DNA of 64,000 nucleotides from Microbulbifer yueqingensis. Its GTDB lineage: Bacteria > Pseudomonadota > Gammaproteobacteria > Pseudomonadales > Cellvibrionaceae. A program made the position numbers and the translations under genes. The stretch is taken from contig NZ_FNFH01000003.1 in NCBI RefSeq assembly GCF_900100355.1, positions 558,001-622,000 on the forward strand, given 5' to 3'. Position 1 is the stretch's first letter. Every line of letters begins with the position of its first letter. Shown piece by piece: positions 47,217-55,109 of the stretch. The notes beneath the pieces were generated by a model. The model saw nothing but the letters and a program-made list of their open reading frames with translations. It was not told where the DNA came from and searched no databases.

Positions 47217-47717
47217 ATGGACATTTTTTCCTCACACACCCGGCGGGTATTCTGGTTTCTCTGCCTCCTGCTGTCAGCCAGCGCTGCCAGTGCCAGTAAA
47301 CACCCTTCATATCTGACCCCGAAATACTGCGACGGCCTGGTACAACAGTTTGTCGACTCCGGCATGCGCAGCCTGGGCAAATATGTCAACGAGCATTTCG
47401 ACCCGCAATACCGCGGCGGCATCCGCAACACCATCCACTTCCTGGAACAGCGCTCCAGCTGGATTTCCGAGTGCGATGCGTACCTGCAGGACACCTCGAA
47501 AGAGCACGCCTTTTACAACCAGCAGCTCACCACCGAGATCCTCGGGGCCATGAATGCCCTGGCCAAGGAACTCCAGCTGGTGCGGGATGGTGTCGAGTTC
47601 TCCGATGAAAACGGCGTGAACAACCCGGCCCCGTTTATCAAGGAACGCTACCAGAAGCTCGCCGCCCTGGTCGACGAGCACCATACGCGCTACCTGATGC
47701 AAAAGCAGTTCCAGTAA
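47217..47717 (+). CDS. small secreted protein of unknown function
   Basis: 166 residues with a signal peptide (basic N-terminus, FWFLCLLLSASAASAS, cleavage near residue 27). The mature part has two cysteines (YCDGLV and ECDAYL) about 44 apart that could form a disulfide, and is mostly helical, ending in KLAALVDEHHTRYLM. Similar proteins seem to occur in pseudomonads and relatives as hypothetical genes; I recognise no domain. The ribosome site is weak. The stop is 15 bases from the convergent SRPBCC gene. Confidence 0.7.
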   Translation: MDIFSSHTRRVFWFLCLLLSASAASASKHPSYLTPKYCDGLVQQFVDSGMRSLGKYVNEHFDPQYRGGIRNTIHFLEQRSSWISECDAYLQDTSKEHAFYNQQLTTEILGAMNALAKELQLVRDGVEFSDENGVNNPAPFIKERYQKLAALVDEHHTRYLMQKQFQ

Positions 47718-47732
47718 CCCTCGACCGGCCGG

Positions 47733-48269
47733 CTAGCGCGGGACCTCGCTCTCGAGGTACCCGCGCATCGACTCCAGCTGCTGGGCCAGTACCCGATCTA
47801 CTGCGGCGGCCATGCGATCCAGTTTACTCGAGGCAGCCCCCCATACCTGGTATTCCCAGGTCAATACGGCACCCTTGCCACTGGGAACGATACGCCAGCG
47901 CAACAGGCCATTCACCGGCATGTTCTGCAGGGGGCCAAGGGCGCCCCGCAACCGCACTTCGCGCTCCGGAACGCTATAGAGAACCCGCAGGTGCTCCACC
48001 GAAGCCTCGCCCCAGCGCTCACAAAAACAGCTGCCCGCAGCCAGCTCAAAGGTAAAATTATCAGCGGACCCTGAGTAACTGTGGGCAGGGTCCCACCACT
48101 GGGGCAGCGCCGCCAGTGCCCGGTAGACCTCCGCACTCGACTGATTCAGCTCGGCCTCGTGGCGCAGGGTGAATTCGCTGGCATCCTGGTGCACCACAGT
48201 TGCACCGACCACTTGCGGCAACAGTACCACCGCCAGGCCGAGGCCCCTTGTTACGGCAGAGAGTTTCAC
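47733..48269 (-). CDS. secreted SRPBCC (START-like) family protein
   Basis: 178 residues. A signal peptide (VKLSAVTRGLGLAVVLLPQVVGA) is followed by a helix-grip domain: HEAELNQSSAEVYRALAALPQWW is the typical SRPBCC opening and RGALGPLQNMPVNGLLRWRI its central strands. SRPBCC proteins bind hydrophobic ligands; an exported version suggests lipid or lipid-like binding in the periplasm (inference). The GTG start at 48269 has GAGG eight bases upstream, within the end of ycjF; the frame open upstream inside ycjF is rejected. It is the last gene of the ycjX-ycjF operon. Confidence 0.72.
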   Translation of the reverse strand: MKLSAVTRGLGLAVVLLPQVVGATVVHQDASEFTLRHEAELNQSSAEVYRALAALPQWWDPAHSYSGSADNFTFELAAGSCFCERWGEASVEHLRVLYSVPEREVRLRGALGPLQNMPVNGLLRWRIVPSGKGAVLTWEYQVWGAASSKLDRMAAAVDRVLAQQLESMRGYLESEVPR

Positions 48270-48279
48270 CCCGGCATCC

Positions 48280-49425
48280 TCATTCCTGGTCCTTGCGAGC
48301 CTGACCTGCCCGCATTTCAGCCTCGTGCAACTGGCGTTGCAGCTCAGCCCCCATCGCGCCCGTGCCGCTGCTGCCAAGCAACCGCTCCTTGAGGCTGGAG
48401 GCAATTCGCCTGGTCAACGCGCCCAGCCGGGGGCGCTGCTTTTCCGTAAATGGAATCGGCCGACAGGCCTGCAGCGTCGCAAGCCCGATCCTGCCCATAA
48501 ACAGGCTGGCACCCATGCCCTGCCCCAGTCGCGCAGAAACAGTGCTCAGCATGCTGTCCCCGACCAGTTCCGGCCACAGTTCACTCACTGCATACTCGCT
48601 GGCGCCGCTGTAGGCAACCAGGGCCAGGACCTTCTTGAACAGCCTCCAGCGTATCACCATGGAGGGACGCACCCCGTATATCTGCGCCACGTCATCGATC
48701 ATCCGCAGCGACTGGCGAAGCGCGACCAGGACATCGAGGGTGGCGAACGGGCTCAGCCCCACCAACGCACCGGTACTCGTGGCCTGGCGCACGATGCGCC
48801 GCAGGGCTTCCTGGTCCAGTGCCTCGAGAAAGGTCACTTCCAGGTGGCGCAACAATTCGCTGCTATCGTAGTAATCCGGGGTTTCCTCCAGGACTCTCGC
48901 CAGCAGGGCGCCCTGCGGCTTCCCGCTGAAATGCTTCTGCAGGCGGGTGCGGAACTCCCGCGCGTCATCATCGCTGCGACAATCGCGCAGCTCCACCGCC
49001 AGCTCCTGTGTTTCCTGGAGCCTGCGCAGGGGCCTGCCGGCGCGGAAGTACTCCCAGATGGAGGTAGCAATGGTGGCGAGAAGAGTAAGGATGATCACGC
49101 CGGCCAGCGCACCCAGCACCCAGTGGCGCTCCATCGCCCAGCTGAACAACTGGTGCAGCTCCCAGCCCACCGCTGACGCGGCCAGGGCGAGGCCTGCAGC
49201 AAGTGCGGGCTTCCAGAACTTCAGGTGGAAAAATGGTACGCGCAGCTCGGTAAAGGAGACCCGGTCTGGCAGGGATTCACCGGTGGTAATGGAGCGCGGC
49301 AGCTCTTCCGCGCCCTCGCTGATGGTTTCGACCCGGGTCGACGCCCTGGCCGGACCCCTGCCCTCCGGCTCATCGATCGGCTCTATACGGGTTCGGCGAC
49401 GGGCCTTGTGCTGTTCACCGGTCAT
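48280..49425 (-). CDS. ycjF: YcjF/TIGR01620 family inner membrane protein (DUF697)
   Basis: 381 residues. A charged N-terminus of about 85 residues is followed by two membrane helices (about 87-110 and 120-145) and a C-terminal DUF697 domain. YcjF forms a conserved pair with the ATPase/GTPase YcjX in proteobacteria, in E. coli inside the psp stress regulon; a role in membrane stress is assumed. The ATG shares one base with the ycjX TAA, so translation is coupled. It is followed by the SRPBCC gene, which is not part of the E. coli arrangement. Confidence 0.85.
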   Translation of the reverse strand: MTGEQHKARRRTRIEPIDEPEGRGPARASTRVETISEGAEELPRSITTGESLPDRVSFTELRVPFFHLKFWKPALAAGLALAASAVGWELHQLFSWAMERHWVLGALAGVIILTLLATIATSIWEYFRAGRPLRRLQETQELAVELRDCRSDDDAREFRTRLQKHFSGKPQGALLARVLEETPDYYDSSELLRHLEVTFLEALDQEALRRIVRQATSTGALVGLSPFATLDVLVALRQSLRMIDDVAQIYGVRPSMVIRWRLFKKVLALVAYSGASEYAVSELWPELVGDSMLSTVSARLGQGMGASLFMGRIGLATLQACRPIPFTEKQRPRLGALTRRIASSLKERLLGSSGTGAMGAELQRQLHEAEMRAGQARKDQE

Positions 49426-50864
49426 TACAGTTTGTCTCCGAGCAGCAGATTCAGTAGCGCATCGAGGCGGATATGGGGGATGGTGCCGCCGGAGGCCATA
49501 CCCAGCGGCGGACGCAGCTGCGGCGGGGCGGCATCCGCATAATGGCTCCACCCCGCCCCTTCCTCCGGCAGGCGCGCGAAGATCTCGGCATTCTCAAATC
49601 CCAGGTGGTGACCTTCCAAATCGTATCCCACCAGCATACGGCGACCGTTGCGCTGGCTCTCGTTGGAACAGCGCACGGCGGCAATGGCCTCGCAGTAAAG
49701 CGGCAGCCCGCGGTGGCGGGCCCCGGCAAAGGCCTGCTGCAGCTGCTGTCCCAGCAATTGCCTCAGGGCATCGTGATCCGCGGCCAGTACCTGGTCGACC
49801 TTGGTTGCTGCGAATACCAGTCTGTCCACCCGCGGTCGCCACAGCTTGCGCAACAGTCCGGTACTGCCATAGCGAAAGGTATCGGCGATATGCCCGAACG
49901 CCAGGCGCATATCGTCCAGCGCCTGCTCACCGGCATACAGGGTGCCGATCATGTCCACCAGTACCAGTTGCCGGTCCAGGTGACGGAACTGGTTGTCAAA
50001 GAAGGGCTGCACCAGCTCTTCCACATAGTGCCTGTAGTGCCCCTCGAGGATCTTGAAGTTGCTGTCTTCCGGCAGGGCATCCAGTGCCTCCCGGTTCTGT
50101 CCACGCAGGTCCAGCATGGGCAAGACATTGTATTCACCGCTGTCGATCAGTGCGCGACCCGGCTGGAGATAACTGAGGCGGCGCTCGCTACGGCACTGCA
50201 GCAGGAATTGGCGATATTCGCTCCAGAGGGTCGCAATACGGCCCGGGTCTGCCCGCTCGCGCGGGTCGAGGGCGGCCAGCTGGGCCACCAGCGAGGGGGC
50301 GAGCCCGGCCCTGGCATCCGCGTCCAGCAAGTGGAACTGGTGCCGGCACCAGTCGAGATAGGTCATTTGCAGCAGGGGCAGGTCCATCAGCCACTCCCCC
50401 GGGTAATCGCGCAGCTCGATTACCACCGTGCGGGTGGAGCTGCCACCGAGGCGGCGCCGGTGTCGCAGATGGATATGCAGTTCCATCGCAGACACCTCCC
50501 GGGTGCTCTCAGGCCAGTGGGGGGGCTGTGACAGCAGGGCGTCCAGGCAGCGCTGGTAGTCGAATACGGGCAGGCCCGAATCAACGGCGGGCTTGATCTC
50601 CGCTCCCAGCAGGTCGCCGTTGAGGGCCGGGGCAAAGCCGGGCAACTGGGCCCGTTGGGGATGGCTGAGCTGGTAAATCAGGCTCGTAAGGAGCGTGGAC
50701 TTACCCGCACCGCTGAGCCCGGTAACGCCCACACAGAGACGCCGGTCCAGCAGCCGCTCTGCCGCCCACTGGGATTTCTCGCCGGCTTTCCGCCTCCAGC
50801 GGCGAACCCGGTCCCGCAGCCTGTCCCGTGCACCCGGTGCGCCTTCACCCATCGCTTCTTCCAT
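49425..50864 (-). CDS. ycjX: YcjX family P-loop NTPase
   Basis: 479 residues. The Walker A motif is TGLSGAGKSTLLTSL near residues 49-63, followed by RRLGGSSTRTVVIELRDYPG, where the DYPG takes the place of the G-protein DxxG switch. Structural work on YcjX shows a stress-linked GTP- or ATP-binding protein with an inserted helical domain. It is the first gene of a three-gene operon with ycjF. A second in-frame ATG at 50852 is possible; the first is kept. Confidence 0.88.
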   Translation of the reverse strand: MEEAMGEGAPGARDRLRDRVRRWRRKAGEKSQWAAERLLDRRLCVGVTGLSGAGKSTLLTSLIYQLSHPQRAQLPGFAPALNGDLLGAEIKPAVDSGLPVFDYQRCLDALLSQPPHWPESTREVSAMELHIHLRHRRRLGGSSTRTVVIELRDYPGEWLMDLPLLQMTYLDWCRHQFHLLDADARAGLAPSLVAQLAALDPRERADPGRIATLWSEYRQFLLQCRSERRLSYLQPGRALIDSGEYNVLPMLDLRGQNREALDALPEDSNFKILEGHYRHYVEELVQPFFDNQFRHLDRQLVLVDMIGTLYAGEQALDDMRLAFGHIADTFRYGSTGLLRKLWRPRVDRLVFAATKVDQVLAADHDALRQLLGQQLQQAFAGARHRGLPLYCEAIAAVRCSNESQRNGRRMLVGYDLEGHHLGFENAEIFARLPEEGAGWSHYADAAPPQLRPPLGMASGGTIPHIRLDALLNLLLGDKL

Positions 50865-51003
50865 AGCCCCGTCAGTCCCGTCCGTTCAGTTCCCCGGCAA
50901 GCTGCGCCGGGCAAATCCTGTTGACCCATCAAGGATAACAGGTCACGCGAAAACCTGCGCCGCCCGTTCCCCAAGCTCCAGTATTCGCGTCTACCCGGCC
51001 CCA

Positions 51004-51036
51004 AAAACAGAAAAGCGCGCAGCCAGGCTGCGCGCT
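51004..51036 (-). terminator. rho-independent terminator of the head-GIN gene
   Basis: On the minus strand AGCGCGCAGC, CTG loop, GCTGCGCGCT and then TTTCTGTTTTT. It lies 28 bases after the stop. Confidence 0.85.
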
Positions 51037-51063
51037 CCCGTGAGTCAGCGGATATTCTGCGCC

Positions 51064-51861
51064 TCACTCCACCAGCGCGATATCACCGGATCCCATTACC
51101 GAAAAGGAGTCCTTCGCGGGTCGCCGCAGGACAATATCGCCCGATCCCATCACGGCACCACTGGCGTTCTGCGACTGGAAGTTGCGCCCCAGGAAATCAC
51201 CGGACCCCATGATACTGACCGAGAGATCGGCGACTTTGCCACCAACCACCATATCCCCGGAACCCTTGATCTCCGCCGCGAACGACTCCCCGATCACGCT
51301 GTCCAGCCGGATGTCTCCGGAGCCCTTGATGGACGCTTTGCCCGCCACCGCCAGCACGGTACCCAACACCATGTCGCCAGAGCCTGTGACAGATACCTCC
51401 AGGGTCTCCGCCGCCACCCTGTCTACGCTCACCGAGCCGGAGCCGGTCACCTGCAGGTCCAGGGTTTCACTTTCCAGCAATTCCGCGCGGGCGTCGCCAG
51501 AGCCGGTAACCTCGAGCGACTCCAGTTTTGGCAGCACCACCCGGTAGTTGACACCTTCACTATCGCTGACGGTGACCACGCCGAAGAAGCGCTTGTGCTT
51601 GCTCCGCACCGAAAGCTCCAGGGTGTCGCCCCGGACTTCGGCCACCGCCAGTTCGATGGCTTCGTCGGAGCCGGTGGCACTCACCTCGAACGCCTCGCCC
51701 TGGACCACTTCCAGCTCGGAGCTGCCCTTCAGTTCGATACGTGAAAACCCCTCGACCGGGAACACCTTGCGGGCGTCTGCGGCAAATACGGCGCTGCTGC
51801 CGAGCAGTAGCGCCAGGGCAGTGCCCAGCAACGGGCGGTTCAAGAAAGAATTTACGGCCAT
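51064..51861 (-). CDS. secreted head-GIN domain protein (DUF2807 beta-helix)
   Basis: 265 residues. A signal peptide (to about 28, VFAADA) is followed by DUF2807: a right-handed beta-helix whose turns each carry GSGD or GSGS. Eight such turns are visible (VTGSGDARAE, VTGSGSVSVD, VTGSGDMVLG, IKGSGDIRLD, IKGSGDMVVG, IMGSGDFLGR, VMGSGDIVLR, VMGSGDIALV), spaced about 18-23 residues. Function of the family is unknown; it is found in the periplasm or at the surface. The last two turns, VMGSGD, are near repeats. GAGG lies five bases before the ATG. Confidence 0.85.
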   Translation of the reverse strand: MAVNSFLNRPLLGTALALLLGSSAVFAADARKVFPVEGFSRIELKGSSELEVVQGEAFEVSATGSDEAIELAVAEVRGDTLELSVRSKHKRFFGVVTVSDSEGVNYRVVLPKLESLEVTGSGDARAELLESETLDLQVTGSGSVSVDRVAAETLEVSVTGSGDMVLGTVLAVAGKASIKGSGDIRLDSVIGESFAAEIKGSGDMVVGGKVADLSVSIMGSGDFLGRNFQSQNASGAVMGSGDIVLRRPAKDSFSVMGSGDIALVE

Positions 51862-51967
51862 GCGATCCTCTCAATAGTCAGCAATAGTCAGTTTTCACTG
51901 TTGTTGTCCTCTTGGACGCATCGCTACCTGCACTCGGATGCAGGCTCTCTCACTTTTTTGCGACTGG

Positions 51968-52390
51968 TCAGTCAAGATCCGCCTCAGCAAACCCCAGCTC
52001 CACCAGGGCCCGGCGCACCTTGTCCGCCTCAGCGGCCAGCTCCTCGGCGGCCGCCGGCTTCTGCTTGGAGAAATCAAAATCGTCCAGGGAATCGACGGGC
52101 ACCAGGTGGATATGGGTATGCGGAACCTCGAGCCCCGCCACCATTACCCCGACCCGCCGGGGCTGGTAGACGGCCTTGATTCCCTTGGCCACTTTCTGGG
52201 CCACATGCATCAGGTGGGCAGACAGGTCACCGGGCACGTCGTCCCAGTGGTTGATTTCCTCCACCGGAATCACCAGGCAGTGACCCGGCTTGATGGGACT
52301 GATCGTCATGATCGCCACAGCCCGCTCATCGCGCCAGACAAAATGCCCCGGCAGGTCGCCATTGATGATCTGGGTGAAAATACTTGCCAT
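51968..52390 (-). CDS. HIT family protein (histidine triad nucleotide hydrolase/transferase)
   Basis: 140 residues. The histidine triad is HTHIHLVPV (near residues 96-104) and the N-terminal half has SIFTQIINGDLPGHFVWRDE, as in the HinT/YcfF group. Such proteins hydrolyse nucleoside phosphoramidates or related adenylates with the middle histidine as nucleophile. The C-terminal tail (about 108-140) is acidic and longer than in HinT. GAGGG lies seven bases before the ATG at 52390. Confidence 0.9.
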   Translation of the reverse strand: MASIFTQIINGDLPGHFVWRDERAVAIMTISPIKPGHCLVIPVEEINHWDDVPGDLSAHLMHVAQKVAKGIKAVYQPRRVGVMVAGLEVPHTHIHLVPVDSLDDFDFSKQKPAAAEELAAEADKVRRALVELGFAEADLD

Positions 52391-52785
52391 AAAAGTGCCC
52401 TCGGGTTACCTGGAAAAGGCGGCGAATGGTTTCCTGCCGCAGAGACCGGACAGTCTACCAGCTTGGCACCAGAGCGCAGCCATTTTCACGCGCACGCGAA
52501 CGGAAGCCGCTTTGCGCCCGCCAGTTGCGGGCCTGCCGCTGCGCACTGCGGGGCGGCGCCCGAAACCCAAGGAACAAGGTGACAATCTGGCAGGCAGGCG
52601 TTGGCACTGCCGGCATGATCGCGTAGGCTCGCCTCATAAAATTGATCCAGCGCGACCGGCACCACCGACAGGGCAAATTGGCTAGGGGAAATTGGCACAG
52701 CCAGGCCAAAACGCAGCCAGGACAACGAGGCCGGCGGATCGATACGATAAAGCAATAAATAACTGAGTTAATTCGGGGGGGCATT
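52391..52785. other. intergenic region between HIT gene and globin-like gene
   Basis: These 395 bases separate two divergent genes and must hold both promoters. The part next to the globin-like gene (52740-52785) is AT-rich, which is where its promoter would be expected, but no clear hexamer pair is seen. The middle is GC-rich with several short inverted repeats and no coding character. Confidence 0.4.
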
Positions 52786-53145
52786 ATGAGCAATCTGTTG
52801 GAGCAGGTTGGCGGCGCGCCTGTAGTAGATCGCACCGTAGCCGAATTTTACCAATCCATTGGCCGTCACCTTTCCAGTTTTGAATCCTGTGACCACCATA
52901 AACAGGAAGTCCGCCAGTCCCGGTTTCTGAATACCGCCCTGGGTAGCGAGCCGGGACCCGTGCGGGCGGACCGTGCCAGATTTCTCGCCCGCGGCCTCAA
53001 CCGGCCGCTGTTCGAGGCCCTGCTGGAATTCCTGCAGCCGCGCCTGGTCGAGCTCGGGGTTCCCCGGCAACTGAGCAGCGACCTGGTGGAAGCTGCCGAA
53101 GATCTCTACGGGACCTGCGAAACCGGCCTGTCCCTGGCCAGCTGA
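52786..53145 (+). CDS. truncated-haemoglobin-like protein lacking the proximal histidine
   Basis: 119 residues. The pattern follows group I truncated globins: LLEQVGGAPVVDRTVAEFY (helices A/B), KQEVRQSRFLNTALG (helix E), then an F-helix region and FEALLEFLQPRLVELGVPRQL (helices G/H). In heme-binding members the histidine of AHAGL ten residues before the conserved F is the proximal ligand. Here the same place reads RFLARGLN, with no histidine, so classical heme ligation looks lost; two histidines remain earlier (DHHKQ). It may be a heme-free sensor-like globin. Assignment is by pattern only. GGGGGG precedes the ATG. Confidence 0.6.
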   Translation: MSNLLEQVGGAPVVDRTVAEFYQSIGRHLSSFESCDHHKQEVRQSRFLNTALGSEPGPVRADRARFLARGLNRPLFEALLEFLQPRLVELGVPRQLSSDLVEAAEDLYGTCETGLSLAS

Positions 53146-53297
53146 CCCCTCCCCGCTGCCCGGCCGGGGCCGAGGCCGGTTGCGACCCGGCGGGACGGTC
53201 AATACAATACGCAGTTCACAGCCTTACTTCCCCGTTTGCACACCTACCGCATGCGGTAAGCGCTACTCAATTCACCCACCTTTCTCAGAGACATTTC

Positions 53298-53762
53298 ATG
53301 AAGATTGCCAACCACTCCGTCGTGGAGATGCACTACACCCTGAAAGACGCCGACGGAACAGTCATCGACTCTTCCGAGGGGCGCGAGCCGCTCAAGTACC
53401 TGCAGGGCGTGGGCAACATTATCCCCGGACTGGAAAAGGAAATGCTGGATAAGGCTGCCGGCGACAAGTTCACTGCAGTCATCCCCCCCGAAGAGGCTTA
53501 CGGCCCGCAGAACCCGCAGCTTATCCAGACCCTGCCCCGCAGCGCCTTCGGCGGTGTCGAGAAGCTCGAAGTCGGCATGGCATTCCGCGCGCAGAGCACT
53601 GAAGGACAGCCGATCGAGGTCGAGATCATCGATATCGAGGGCGACAATGTGACCATCAACGGCAATCACCCCCTGGCCGGTGTTGAACTGCACTTCCAGG
53701 TAGAGGTGGTTTCCGTGCGCGAAGCTACTCCCGAAGAGATCGACCACGGTCACGTACACTGA
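53298..53762 (+). CDS. slyD: FKBP-type peptidyl-prolyl isomerase, SlyD-like
   Basis: 154 residues. An FKBP domain (MKIANHSVVEMHYTLKDADG, GNIIPGLEKEM) is interrupted by the insert-in-flap (IF) chaperone domain (about 70-130), with VTINGNHPLAGVELHFQVEV at the return, as in SlyD. The isomerase folds proline-containing proteins and the IF domain binds unfolded chains. The long metal-binding His/Cys tail of E. coli SlyD is missing; only HGHVH ends this protein, so nickel handling is probably reduced. A 10-pair GC hairpin without a T run follows. Confidence 0.9.
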   Translation: MKIANHSVVEMHYTLKDADGTVIDSSEGREPLKYLQGVGNIIPGLEKEMLDKAAGDKFTAVIPPEEAYGPQNPQLIQTLPRSAFGGVEKLEVGMAFRAQSTEGQPIEVEIIDIEGDNVTINGNHPLAGVELHFQVEVVSVREATPEEIDHGHVH

Positions 53763-53769
53763 CCCGTTC

Positions 53770-53794
53770 GGGGTGGCCCGCTGTGGGCCACCCC
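53770..53794 (+). terminator. GC-rich hairpin after slyD
   Basis: GGGGTGGCCC, five bases, GGGCCACCCC: ten pairs, eight bases after the stop. There is no T run, so it is either a weak terminator or an RNA 3'-end stabiliser. Confidence 0.45.
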
Positions 53795-53868
53795 ACCCCC
53801 TCGCCCTCGCCCTCCCGCGCGACTACCATATCCTGCTGACGCAGCGGACGTAGAGCCACCTCAACACC

Positions 53869-54306
53869 ATGATCCCTTCCCTGCCGGATAGAATCATCCT
53901 GTTCGACAGCCTCTGCAATCTCTGTAACGGCTGGGTCCGCTACGTGCTGCGGCGGGACGCCGATGGCATTTTCACGTTGTGCAGGGCGCAGTCGCCCGCC
54001 GGCCAGAAGCTGCTGGAATCTCTGGGCCTGCCACTCGACGAGTACGAGAGCGTCGCCTACCTGGAGCGCGGCGTCGACGGGCAGCTTTGCCCTTATCTCA
54101 AGAGCGAGGCCGCCCTGCGGGTTCTGGGGCAGCTGCCCGGCCCATCGCGGCATTTTACGTGGCTGCGTCTCGTACCTCGCGCGCTGCGCGACGCAATTTA
54201 CGATATGATCGCGCGCAACCGTTACCGGCTGTTCGGGCGGCGTGACCAGTGTCGCCTGCCGGATGAAGCCGAGAAACACCGTTTCCTGGAAAACATTGAC
54301 GAATGA
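53869..54306 (+). CDS. thiol-disulfide oxidoreductase DCC family protein (DUF393)
   Basis: 145 residues. The N-terminal motif IILFDSLCNLCNGWVRYVLR has the CxxC pair of the DCC family (D-x-x-CNLC), a thioredoxin-like group of unknown partner. The remaining helices and the C-terminal RNRYRLFGRRDQCRLP with a third cysteine match the family. Its stop overlaps the tcdA start as ATGA, so the two are coupled. Confidence 0.85.
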   Translation: MIPSLPDRIILFDSLCNLCNGWVRYVLRRDADGIFTLCRAQSPAGQKLLESLGLPLDEYESVAYLERGVDGQLCPYLKSEAALRVLGQLPGPSRHFTWLRLVPRALRDAIYDMIARNRYRLFGRRDQCRLPDEAEKHRFLENIDE

Positions 54307-55109
54307 AGCTGAGCGAGCAATACCTGCAGAGATTTGGCGGCATCGGGAGACTCTATGGCAGTGAAGCCCTGCCCTTACTGCATGATTCCCACTTTATTGT
54401 GATCGGTGTCGGGGGGGTGGGCAGCTGGGCCGCAGAGGCCCTGGCCCGCTCCGGCGTCGGCGCTATTACACTGATCGATCTCGACGATGTCTGCATCACC
54501 AATACGAACCGCCAGAGCCACGCGCTACAGCCGACCATTGGCCGCCAGAAGGTGGCTGTGCTCGCCGAGCGCCTGCGACAGATCAATCCCGAAATCCGCG
54601 TGCGCGAGGAAGAGGATTTCCTTGCGCAGGATAATCTCGCGGAACTGATTGACCCCGACACGGGCCCGGTGGATGTGGTGATTGACGCGATCGACTCGGC
54701 ACGGGTGAAGGCCGCCCTGGTCGCCTACTGCAAGGCCCGAAAACTGCGCCTCGTCACGGTAGGTTCAGCCGGGGGCAAGCGGGATCCCCAGCGGATCGAG
54801 TGGAATGACCTCGGCCGCACGGTAAACGACCCGATGCTGGCCAAGGTCCGCCAGCACCTGTACCGGTTCCACAACTTCCAGAAGTCCAGCAAGCGGGTGT
54901 TCGGTGTCGACGCCATCTTTTCACCGGAGCAGATGGTCTACCCACAGCCCGATGGCCAGGTTTGTGGCCGCAAGAGCGCCATGCAGGACGGGGTCAAGCT
55001 CGATTGCAGTGGCGGCTTTGGTGCCGCCACCATGGTTACCGGCACTTTCGGCTTCGTCGCTGCCAGCCGGGGAATCGAGCGCCTGCTGCAGGCGAAACTC
55101 AGCCGTTGA
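54303..55109 (+). CDS. tcdA: tRNA threonylcarbamoyladenosine dehydratase (TcdA/CsdL)
   Basis: 268 residues, E1-like ThiF fold. The ATP-binding motif is VIGVGGVGSWAAEALARSG near 33-51, with the nucleotide-binding aspartate in LIDLDDVCITN. TcdA cyclises t6A37 of tRNAs to ct6A using ATP. In E. coli it is called CsdL and works with the CsdA-CsdE sulfur relay; here a fused CsdA-CsdE lies directly opposite. The two genes converge and their 3' ends overlap by 11 bases. The last segment (DCSGGFGAATMVTGTFGF) is typical. Confidence 0.93.
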   Translation: MKLSEQYLQRFGGIGRLYGSEALPLLHDSHFIVIGVGGVGSWAAEALARSGVGAITLIDLDDVCITNTNRQSHALQPTIGRQKVAVLAERLRQINPEIRVREEEDFLAQDNLAELIDPDTGPVDVVIDAIDSARVKAALVAYCKARKLRLVTVGSAGGKRDPQRIEWNDLGRTVNDPMLAKVRQHLYRFHNFQKSSKRVFGVDAIFSPEQMVYPQPDGQVCGRKSAMQDGVKLDCSGGFGAATMVTGTFGFVAASRGIERLLQAKLSR

